Shown here in pieces: positions 36,178-46,138 of a DNA stretch of 64,000 nucleotides. The position numbers were made by a program, and so were the translations under genes. The stretch comes from Hyaloperonospora brassicae. Lineage: Eukaryota; Oomycota; Peronosporomycetes; Peronosporales; Peronosporaceae. Under the pieces are notes generated by a model, which saw nothing but the letters and a program-made list of their open reading frames with translations, was not told the origin of the DNA and ran no database searches. Numbering within the stretch: position 1 is the stretch's first letter; each line of letters opens with the position of its first letter. The DNA lies in assembly GCA_947650285.1 (NCBI GenBank), contig CANTFL010001049.1, positions 20,471 to 84,470 on the forward strand. The letters run 5' to 3'.

Positions 36178-36233
36178 TAAAACGCGCACTAGACGCGTTT
36201 CGGCCCTCCGCCGGGGCCTCGTCAGTGGCTTTA
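36178..36233 (-). ncRNA. Hammerhead-ribozyme-like motif
   Basis: The minus strand holds the hammerhead core: CUGACGA (36,225-36,219), a perfect 5-bp stem II GGCCC/GGGCC closed by CGGCGGA (one pair overlaps the core), GAAA (36,201-36,198), then the self-complementary ACGCGU and C, so that GUC is the cleavage triplet (36,194-36,192). Stem I can form distally as UAAAGC with GUUUUA, plus the A-U pair next to the core, leaving an internal loop. A minimal palindromic stem III is the known layout of dimer-acting hammerheads in Penelope-like retroelements and plant retrozymes. No Penelope reverse transcriptase is visible beside it, so it is probably a remnant of such an element. Activity is untested. 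Confidence 0.6.
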
Positions 36234-36709
36234 TCAATCTAAATGTGGGGTCTTTCTCTATCTTGCACTCAACGACTAAGAAACTTCTAGAACTTAGTGT
36301 AATCACACCAATCATCCACTATAAGTACCAAAACTGGTAGCTTGGGCGTCGGCCCGGCAGGGAGAGTCCGCTATGACAACTCCACTTCCAACAGACGAAA
36401 CTGTCAGGCAACAAGGAAAGTGTCAACCATAAATATAGCAGAGCGATGGTGTCGACGTAAAATACGTAGAAGTCTTCATTTATAATAAGTCGGGTTTTTT
36501 AAAAGATGAAGGGTAAAATTAATCTTTAACCGTGTACATTCAATCGCATAGGAGCAGACCTTTCTGGTGCATCGGTCAAACATGCGTTCTAGTGACGCCG
36601 TTCGTCTTTATTTTGCGTCGATTAAAGTACCACATATGTCGTACCCTCTTTGTCAATCGTGCATAGCTCCATTGATTTAAACATCATGTCACAAAACAAG
36701 CTCACTTAG

Positions 36710-38395
36710 TTATACATTGATGGAATCACCAGACACTTATTTGCAACACGTATTCCTGTCTCAAACCAAGTTGTGCATTATGTTCGTCGAGTCTACAATG
36801 TGACTGCACGAACTAAAGCGCAACTCAAGCGAAACAATGCCCATCGACTGACCGCCATCGCGCAACATCTGCTGCTAACTCGCTGACACGAGATGAGCAG
36901 CTCACTTGCGTCTGTCTCTCCATGTTACGTCACTTTCCGACCCCTGAACGACTTGATACGGTTCCGCCGTAATTGGAACGGGTCAACACGTGCACGAACA
37001 ATAACTCGATACATAGCTGGAGGCATTCCGATAGACTGCGACTGGTTACCGGCATCGCTTGCGAGGAAGTTAAAGGAACGAGAGCGGAATCGATTACAGG
37101 CAAAGACGTTTGCGGAGGCGATCGATGTCCATTGCGGGTGCAGAGATGTGGCATTGTCAGTCACGGAAAGCGCGTTGGGAAGGTACAGCGCGCTAACCTC
37201 TGACGCGACGGGGTGCGAAGGAACAGGTGCCGTGTCCGACTCGGTACACGATGAAGGCTGAGGTGATGCAGAAACATGACATCCTACAAAAGTGTTGCGG
37301 CTACCATTGCGATGATGTGATGGAAAGGAAGAACGTCGTTTCGAACACGATACTGAGTCGCAATCTGCACCACTTGAGCGGAACGCAGGCGGGAAGTAAG
37401 ATCGACGTGTGCGCATTCGGTGTTGCGGTGAGACAGTGACAAGGACGTCTTCTTCGAGTTTGCACATCGATGCGGCGTGCCGTACTTTAAGGCTGCGACC
37501 TCACCGTGGAATACGCTTAACACGAGCGGCGCAACTTCCTCGTGCATCTCGTCGAGGCACGTATACTGACGGGCTTCAGTGACCTCCTGGCGCTTGGCAC
37601 AGCACTTAAAGCACTGGGCTAAGCATATTGATGTGCGAATGCGGACTAGAGTCACGGAAGTGGTTGGACAGAGCAATGCTGAGGTGTGGGTAGACTGCGG
37701 ACTGCTGACAGGAACAGCCTTTGCTCGTGCGACCAGTCCTTGTTCCTTTTTTAAGGAAGTGGGTGTTCTGCAAGGTGTATCACCACTATGAGCAACAGGA
37801 TGGTGCGCGACAAACGCAGGCCCTTCCAAAAAGCTGGAGCATCCGATAGTTGGACCGATGAATTGGTTCGAAGACACGAACGAAGACGCTGAGATGGAAT
37901 GGCTGTGGATCAAGATCAAAAAGTGAGATTGATGGCTTTTGGCGGGAGTTGGTCATCGTTCACGACCGCGTGTTTTCTGCTGGAAGCGGCCGTCGCTCCT
38001 CTATATCTTATTTGAGCAGGCAACTCATACGTGATTGACCTGCGAACAATGCAGACGGAGCTCAGGAGGTTCACGCTACGGCGCAAAACTAGCGGCCGCA
38101 AACATTGGATGTCTAGGAATCGGTACGTGCCATTGGCGTTTCGTATGTGTTCCGTGATGAAGTACGACTGGTTATTGACTACAATGCTTGCTTCTACGTG
38201 CAAGCCGTCGAAAGCCATGGACATTGTGGGCGTCTTTGATGTCATCAGCTTTAGCGACATTTCTGTAAACGCTGCATGCTCTCGTGATCAACTATCGATC
38301 GAACACGCTTTTCATTGGTGGCCGACTTGCATGAGACGGCAATCTTTTTTTTGCACCTTTAATCGACTTGGTCTTATGAAGAGATCCAGTGATGA
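36710..38395 (+). pseudogene. Decayed paralogue of the DUF924-TilS gene
   Basis: Nucleotide similarity to 160-2,130 runs in the same order. Blocks at 36,819-36,880 match 319-380 (CAACTCAAGCG.AAC), 37,255-37,400 match 995-1,135 (GAGGTGATGCAG, GAACGTC.TTTC), 37,440-37,500 match 1,170-1,240 (GACAAGGACGTC.T.TTCGAGTTTGCACATCGAT), 37,655-37,705 match 1,390-1,440 (GTTGGACA.AGCAATG, GTGTGGGTAGACTGCGGACTGCT), and 38,245-38,390 match 1,960-2,130. Similarity continues past the stop codon into the 3' flank. The stretch equivalent to about 690-925, which holds the SGGVDS ATP site, is missing, and stops and frameshifts occur throughout (for example TGA at 36,882). It cannot encode a working PP-loop enzyme. 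Confidence 0.85.
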
Positions 38396-38831
38396 CAGTG
38401 TGATAATGGTACGGCACCACTGCTTCACTACGCCGGCCGAACGATTCTCTAACAAATACTTGCCGTCTACATTGGACATGTTTCGCTGAAAATCATAGCA
38501 CGAAACGCAACGTGATGCTGGGTGCTGAAGCTTGATGGAATTCACCAAGCATCCGGCCGACGCATCTGCTACTTTCTTCCAGGTGATATCATCTGCTTGA
38601 GATGGGATCTGATACGGTGCAACCGTCAAATGACGTTGATCTGGAAAAAGATGGCAGGCGAATGTTGGTCCATAGTTGTCCAACATGACTACGCAACTGC
38701 GCAACGTTCGATTGCTAACCCCAGCACGCTCACTTCCTTTATCGACCGTCTCATACGACGCCGGATGGTCCACAAAGTTGTTCAAAGACCGTGGTGGCAA
38801 CTAACTATCAATGGAGAGAGCTGTCGGAATG

Positions 38832-40667
38832 CTACTCAGAGAGGGAGGTCCTGGCTCTCGTCGTACCACCATCGTACGCATCCTCTGTTGGACCCAAAAA
38901 GTATGTCCGCTGTTCTATCGGTATCGTCAGATTCAATGCCGGCATCTCATCCAGGCACGACTTGTCAAGTCTGTCGAGGTTTCCGCCATTCTTGACGTAT
39001 GACCCCAGCAGCTTCATTCCGCATGTTTCAGTGAACTCGCCTCCTCCAGCAAGCTCGGTGGACATGACGGTGCCATGAGTAGCATACTCGAAAGTCACTA
39101 GTTCTTTGTTGGAACCGACCATCCCTTTGAACAGAGCCTTCGCGTACTTGTGAGGCGTCTGAGCATCCATTTTGCTACTCAGTAGCAAAACACTTGCGTG
39201 GCTTGGAATGACTGACGTCTTGTTCCAGTATCGGTCGCGCTCGTAGATGATCGCACTTGATCCGTTGCTGCCCAGCTGTAATGTGTCGCACGCCGGTGAC
39301 TTCTCCTTGGAATAAGCGCAGTAAAAGTGATTCCCCTTGCACAACCCCGTCTCGTGCATCTTTTCATACTCACCTAGGTACATTGTCGAGTCTGCCAGTC
39401 GTTTTTTCAGCACTCCGAATGACGGCGCAGGCGTCTCCCACATTTCAGAGAAGACGATCAGATAGTACAGAAGCATAGATCTGTACGCCACGTCCTGGTT
39501 TTCTGTTTCAAGGTACGACTTAAAATTCCTAAAGAACTGCGTCAACACGGTGAGGTCTCCTTCCTCACAGTGACTCAGCCTATAGATAACCACCGGAATG
39601 AATGCCCGCAACGCCGGATCAGGTAGCATCCATCCCAGAGCACTACGGAGCGATAAGGACGGTGAGTGACGAGAGTAGAGGCCTTCCTTCTTTACCAGCT
39701 GAGCGCACGCCGAATGGGGTTCCTTGTCAAATTTCTTGATGAGATGCCGTAGGGAAGCAGGCAAACTCCTGGACCTGAAGTGGCGACTGCAGCCTTCGTC
39801 GTCGACGCACAGATCCAGGAACGCGTCGCCCACCTCCCCATAGTCCACTTCGCTCTTCGAAAAGTACTGGAACTTGTCTTCCGTCGCTGCAGAGGTCGTA
39901 GCAACGCCGTCCAGCACATAGCCGATCACCGTCGGAGTCTTCAGGTGCATGAGACGTTCTACCAGTGTCGTTCCGTAGCTCAAACCATACACAATAGTGT
40001 CTTCGCCGTTCGTAAACTTGGCGATGAACGTCGCAATGTCCGCGGCAGCACTCGTCAAAGAAAACGAAGCCAGGTCGCCGTATTTGTATTGGAGGTCCTG
40101 TGCGCACGCAGCGACTTCGGACAGCTCAATTTCGCTGCCGAAAGGAGAGCCAGTAGTCGTGGGCTGAGCTGACACACAGTCGAGACGTGTGCTGCGGCCC
40201 GTGCCACGATGATCCATCGTGTAAATGTTGACTTTCCCTTCAAGCTGATAGTTCAGATAGCTCATGGTCGATTCCACTACATCAAAGGCAGAGCGTCAGT
40301 TCATGACACCAAGCAAAGCCAAGTAAGTGCACCACAACGTACGTGAGCTCGACGAATAGCCAGGACCACCTTGCAAAAGCCACACGTTGTGTGCTGTAGC
40401 AGGGTCTTCAGACGCTGCGGGGAACCTCTTGACAAAGATGTCGACAGTCGAGTCCACCGACGCTGGAGCCTCACAGATACCAGGGTAGCACAACGGCGCT
40501 TTGTACACCGCACACTCCGCGATCATACCAGTCGAGTTCCCCGCATCGGAAAACGTGACGTCAGAACACTTGTACCAGCCATTGAGGTCCGAGTTGTTGG
40601 CAGTCGCGACAGCGCCAAGGAACGACAGACAGACCGCAGACAGTGTAACAACACGATGAACCCGCAT
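38832..40667 (-). CDS. Secreted serine peptidase, S33 / tripeptidyl-aminopeptidase-like alpha/beta hydrolase
   Basis: Exons 40667..40343 and 40276..38832 give 589 residues. The intron (40342..40277, 66 bp, GTACGT...TGTAG, phase 1) splits the oxyanion region just after GGPGYSSSS, and the joined frame continues ESTMSYL. Residues 1-23 form a signal peptide (MRVHRVVTLSAVCLSFLGAV). The catalytic set is visible: GGPG at 100-103, GLSYG with Ser208, MDAQTP with Asp479, and YATHG with His509. S33 enzymes release N-terminal residues or short peptides, often from proline-rich substrates. Cys-rich spacing and the signal peptide fit an extracellular enzyme. The start is the ATG at 40667 because it gives the signal peptide; the open frame extends further upstream only from a GTG. 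Confidence 0.9.
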
Positions 40668-43600
40668 CTCGACAACCCGTGGCGGGCACCGGCGAATACG
40701 GCAAATGCCTGCAACTACGAGACGTGGAGTCGCCACACGGGAGCAAGAGGAGAGGTCGTGTGAGTTTCTTTAATGTTTACCAACTGGCTGCATGCAATAT
40801 CGGATGCACTCGTACTGCAGGAAGCGATTGTAAGCACTTCGTCCAATTGTGATGATAAGCTTAACGTGGAGAGAGGCGTAGCGCGTCGTCTCGACGGTAT
40901 CTCGTGATCGGTTTCCAGTGCCGAAACCACGAAACTCGATGGCAGTCGCCGAGTCAGTCCATTTCGTCGGACGCTTTTTCGATCCATTTCCTCCACTTAC
41001 ACATGACAATGTGCTTTCGGAACTGCACTGATCGCGTACTGCCACAACCATTGGGACACCTCAGCACTAGTGGAAAAGCTTCGGGCGGTCTCTGTTCACT
41101 ACGATGCTGCGACACCTTGTGGAGGGACCACGACATCTTTTCGATTGTTCGTCTCCACATCGAAAGCTGATTGCTAAATAAAAAGACGATGGTTCGTGCC
41201 ATGCGGAAGCGAGTGGGAACGTGAGTAATCGGCACGGCCGCAGGTTGTCTTGAGAGGCGCTTGTTCCTCGCGTGTGAGGCCGACGCACTGGATTGTATCG
41301 ACAATCGTCAGCCGTGATCTGCGATAGACGTGGCAAACCGCACATTGGCTAATGCGGTGGCCGTCAACAGTATAGTGAGACGGGTCCTACTTGGACGAAG
41401 ATCGGCCGACCGCATGTGCGCCAACGGCGATCCACATTCGTTGCCTGCATTTGCTCGCGATCGAAGGGCAGAGGCCTTTGTGTACCGAAATGGCTATAAC
41501 GAGCGATGACATGATCCAATTGAAATGCAAATGGTGCAAGGCTGGAGTCGACAATCTTGCAATGCGACGCTGTGACTGCGCCCTGGCTGTGGGTACACGT
41601 GTACGAGTAAAGGACGTCGGGAATGTCAAATAGCGGACACAAACAACGAAAGCGTCGTTCCGCTGCGGTAGATGAGCATGGAAAAAGGGAAGGATCGTCT
41701 AGCGAAGGTCGAGGAGTAAGCGCTTGAGCCCGCCCTTTGGTGTAAGCGATCCAGTCTATCGACCTGGACCAAGCGTTGAATGTTCATCTTCACCTTTTGA
41801 AGGGCCGGAGCTGGCGGCTGTCGGATGGGGTCTGCATGTGCGATGCAACAAGCACAGTATTGTTGTGGTTGTTGTGCGACTCGTCGGAGCTGTTGGTGTG
41901 TGCAAGAAGAGGATGAGACACGAGATCGACGACGGTGGAAGTGGACGGCGGATGCATCGACGAGTACAACAAGATGCAACTGACGACATGAACGTAGTGA
42001 TGGAGCGAAGAAAAAGTCGGGGTGCTTCTTTTACCACCGTGCAACGAACGTGGCCATTAGCTGCGCACGTTGCGTGTAGTCAAGTACTGCGGATGAAGAA
42101 AGCGCTGAGCATGTCAGTGTTGCCTTATTAGTGCTACTCAGTTGTTTGCCATTAGGTGAGTTATGAGTGCCGCTGCCTGCCCTCGACGAGCAATTGTGCA
42201 GGTCGTGGTCAAAGAGGGAAATATGTCTGGCGCGAGAACTGTGTACGGCGCTTGTTCAGACGACGTTGTTTAGTCCCCAACCACTATTCGACCTCTGGTA
42301 TGTCTACGGGTAACATACTTATCCCCGTTCTGGCTACTGCTGATGGTGATGGTGTTGATGCTGCTGGTGGTGGAGGTGTGGAAGGTGTAAGAGCTGCCCC
42401 AAAGCGTCGATCCTTTGCGTATTGCACTGTTCGCCCTTTACCGCGTCTGAACACTACACGCGCGTTGCGTCCTTCATAGATCGATAGATGTGAAGTAACT
42501 ACCGAGAACTTTGGCTTGCAACGCACGCCAGCTCACGAATGGATTCGCTCTTCAGGCTCGCAATAAAGTAGTGCCATCATCTAGAAAACAGTGTCAAGCT
42601 CTACATCCATATCTCCAGTTGTGCGCAAATGGACGCTCTCCTGACTGATAAGACCGTTTGCCGAGACGAGAGCGTAAAGTGCCTAAAGTTGAGAATCTGA
42701 TGTGACGTCTCCTGTGTAAGTCGTCATCGCTCGATCAGCAGCGCGAAGTGCGCCACATTTGCTATAGCCCATCCTAAGACACTTGTTGAGGCCCGCGAGA
42801 TCGACAATCATCTGCCTGCAGACGTTTTCGTTCCGCGTAAGGGTCGTAAGAACCCGATCTCGAGCTTTGCTTTGGCTCTTCACATCGCACGCTTACTCAA
42901 TGACGTAGGAAGCTTCGTCAGCATGTTGCATTTTACGTCTACATATGACGTGCTAGAACGTCTTGTACACAGCGCAATGGACCTTATCCTTCTTTCGTGT
43001 TGTACAACGTGTCACGTTTACTAGGGTCCATGCCATGTGGCATTTGTTCTCGCTTAGCTCTGTCATTGTTGATGAAGCTGCCAAGCTGACCGTGCCAGAC
43101 TATCACCGCCCGTTTCCGGCTGGACCTACAGAACAATAAAGAAATACCATCGCCCACATGCCTACCCACCACTCCAACTCTAGCCCAACACTCGTTGTAC
43201 CTCTTCGCATCGACCTTCACGTTGCTTTCGTATCGTAACACGAAATGAGCTGCAGCTGGATTTGGTGTCCGACATTTACAAGTCGCATAGGCAAACAACG
43301 GGTCTACTTGATGCGAATAGCTTGACAGGGACAGACGGTCTTGCTGAAGTCACGAGTGGTAACAACTATTCGGGACTTCAACAAGATCAGGACATGTGCC
43401 GTATTGAGCCAATTCTCATCTACGAGGCTTGTTGACTCGATGAGTATTTGCTAAGGACCCGATGGGTATATGTTCAGGATTCACGCTGGTAAAATGAAGC
43501 GCTATCGCAATCGTGCGCGATGTCAAGGACTCTTCCTGTGCCACAAATGCTATTGCCACGAGCCAGCTATAAACACTTGGCCAAACAAACGAGCACATAC

Positions 43601-43986
43601 ATTTACAATGAGCACTGTCGCTCAAGAATGTACGCTTGATATGTCAACTGCAGGTTGGCAGTAGCGTCCTAGTGATCAGGTTGTACGCATCGAAGTGCAC
43701 GACAGAACTACGCGTCATGACGCGGACAGTAGTCGTGCGAAATATTCAATTAGCCTTCTGCGTTTTCGTTTCACTTTGCAATATGCGATACAAACTACCA
43801 CACATTTGCCATCACAATAGATAGCCGGAAGGAAACCTCATTGCCAGAGACAACGTCGATCGATCGATGCGCGTCGAAGAAGTTTGTGTGCTTCTTTCTT
43901 GATTAAATAGCAGCTACCTGACTGTCGTCACTCAAGTGAATACCCCCTTTTCCTGTCGACTCATCTTCGCGTTTCGACCTCGTTGT
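40668..43986. other. Intergenic region, possible decayed zinc-finger coding scraps
   Basis: No intact gene is visible. Short frames rich in Cys/His occur on both strands (plus near 41,510-41,590, LKCKWCKAGVDNLAMRRCDC; minus near 41,060-40,980, CPNGCGSTRSVQFRKHIVMC). They resemble TRAF-type finger spacing, but neither extends into a full domain and both strands give similar patterns, so I do not call a gene. Confidence 0.4.
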
Positions 43987-44002
43987 GCTCATTTCAACCA
44001 AT
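43987..44002 (+). promoter_or_regulatory. Oomycete initiator-like element of RPB5
   Basis: GCTCATTTCAACCAAT matches the oomycete Inr consensus GCTCATTYYNCAWTTT through its first ten positions. It sits 67-82 bp upstream of the RPB5 ATG at 44,069, the expected distance for a short leader. Confidence 0.6.
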
Positions 44003-44068
44003 CAAACCCACTCGACGTCTTTGACTGGACCCGCACCGCTCGCGCCCACTGCTTCCTGGTCGTTCCTC

Positions 44069-44885
44069 ATGTCGGAGCTGACGCCCGAGGCCTCGCGTCT
44101 CTACCGCGTGCGCAAGACGACCGTCAAAATGCTGCACAACCGCGGCTACATCGTGAGCGAGAACGAGCTGGTCATGACGCCCGAGGCTTTCCAAGTACAG
44201 GTCAGTGCCTCGTATGAACGGTGTGTGTGTGTGTCTGTTTCTCCGCAACGTTTGTCGCCACACATTTTGACGTCTAGTTCATTTTTGACCCACTTTCGTT
44301 TTGACCTTTCGTTTATATTGACTGAAACTCTTTATTTTGACCCACTTTTTGTTTTGGCCTTCTCTTGTTTTTGACGTACCTTTTTATTTCGGACAGTTTG
44401 GTGACAACCCGACTCGGGAGATGATGACGATTCTTGTCGAGAAAATTGACGATCCGAGTGATAATTTATTCGTCTTTTTCCCCGACGACACGAAAGTGGG
44501 CGTCAAGCCGATCCGCAATTACTGCAACCGCATGAAGGACGAGAACGTGACCAAAGCGATCCTCGTCGTGCAAGAAGGGATCACACCGTTTGCCCGCCAA
44601 GCGCTCAACGAGATGGCGCCACGGTACAAGATCGAGCACTTTAAAGAGACTGAGCTGCTCGTGGACATTACGGAACACACGCTCGTGCCGGTGCACCGCG
44701 TGCTCGGGCGCGACGAAAAGGCGGCGCTGCTCAAGCGCTACCGGATTCGGGACTCGCAGCTGCCCCGGATGCAGGTGACTGACCCGATTGCTCGCTACTA
44801 TGGGATGACTCGTGGACAGGTGGTCAAGATCATTCGTCCGTCCGAAACGGCTGGGCGGTACGTGACGTACCGTGCCGTGATCTAA
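44069..44885 (+). CDS. RPB5: RNA polymerase subunit RPB5 (shared by Pol I, II and III)
   Basis: Exons 44069..44200 and 44397..44885 encode 206 residues (human POLR2E has 210). Exon 1 carries the N-terminal jaw segment (LYRVRKTTVKMLHNRGYIVS). Exon 2 carries NLFVFFPDDTKVGVKPIRNY and the near-invariant C-terminal fold: ITEHTLVPVHRVL, LPRMQVTDPIARYYG and GQVVKIIRPSETAGRYVTYR. The intron (196 bp, donor GTCAGT, acceptor GGACAG, phase 0) lies after ...AFQVQ, and the joined frame continues FGDNPTREM exactly as in the family. RPB5 sits in the lower jaw of all three nuclear polymerases and contacts downstream DNA. Full length with all conserved blocks. Confidence 0.97.
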
Positions 44886-46138
44886 GCGCGTGGTGCTCGA
44901 CGAACTGCAACGGGGCACTAGGTAAGGTTGCTAGCTGCCTTTTGCTTTTCTTGCCGCCGTTTTCAATAGATATGTTGTTTGCTGCAAGAATGGTGTTGGA
45001 ACGATAGCCGTTGCATGTTGTGATTGTTGATGTGGAGTCAGTTGCCGGGAATGTGAATGTTCCAGCAAAGTCGGTCGTCCGATGTTTCGAGAGGAGATAC
45101 CGGACTTTTGCACTTGTCTGCAGTGCAAGTGTTGTCCGATATGAAGTCGTCGTGGTCGAGGTTTTGTGTCGATAACGTCGGCGCTGCCCTCACTGTCTCT
45201 GGCGTCCAAGGCTACAAAGTCTCAGCGTCGATTGCTGGATGGTATATGTAAACGCTGTGCAAGTTTCCACCACAGGACACGTCGAGGTAGACGTGTTGGT
45301 GCCTGAATCCCATCAAAGTCGTTTACCGAGACGTCAAGGTCATTCTTCTATCGGTTCGACACGAGGATATCTTCCCTTTCACCGGGCGCTGCGTTCTTTC
45401 CCTTGTACAAAGCTAACGAGCAAGCCGACGCTGAAGCCCATGTTCATTGCCCACGCAGTGCTTCATACGTGCAAGCCGCTGGATCCGACAACGTGCCGGT
45501 CATAGTGACGATGTCGACTCAACCGACACGTTCTCGTGAGTTGTGTGCTACCTGCGCAGAATTGAAAAGCTTCACAAGCCACCTATTGCCGAGTGAGATG
45601 AAGAAAAGGTCGGGCCTCAAGTTGCGTTGTCAGCAAGTCGAGAACGCGCTGGTGCTTGAGATGCTACTACATCGACGCCAGGAAGTGCAGCACTGGATCT
45701 GAGCTCGTGACGAAACTGCTTCGAGCTCAAGAGCAGTACGGCTGCACGAGCTGCAGTCAGCACGCAACTCGTTTTTTCTCCTCCTCACTTATGCGCTTGG
45801 CCGCATCATGCAAATGCTGCCAACTTGTGGTCCCTGTTGTCGAGGTCACCGTTCCAAGGTTGGCTGTACTCCAGCACCAACATGGCTACACGCGAATGAC
45901 CGTGGCTTTTCTGCGTTGCTCAGGTCGACCAAGTCGTGCTGATGTGGCTGCCTTGTAATGGACTTGGGATCTGCTTTACCACACGGACCGGTAAACGAGT
46001 CAACGGCTACGAGTTCAAAGTCAGGTTGCGTTCTATTGATCGGACTGCGAAACCTTAGCCATATTTATCTGCCCTCCATTGTCGCGATGCACGTATGCAC
46101 GCAACTTCGACGGCGTTCTTATTTACACTCACTTATGC
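44886..46138. other. Intergenic region between convergent RPB5 and PH-MAPK genes
   Basis: Overlapping short plus-strand ORFs (45,057-46,221) shift frame several times and contain Cys pairs (CATCAELKS, SCKCCQLVVPVVEV). This could be a degraded gene, but no domain can be named. Confidence 0.4.

Larger units (their letters stand above)
13605..38831. other. 25-kb gene-free island of decayed repeats
   Basis: No intact gene is visible over 25 kb. ORFs are short and broken in every frame, base composition is AT-richer than the flanking genes, and what can be recognised is transposon debris. Identified parts are listed separately: an inverted pair of gag-like fragments, tandem arrays, retroelement relics, a MULE, a hammerhead-like motif and a gene-derived pseudogene. 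The rest (for example 14,800-19,000, 21,816-25,190 and 27,720-32,420) contains only weak coding-like scraps that I cannot assign. Confidence 0.75.
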
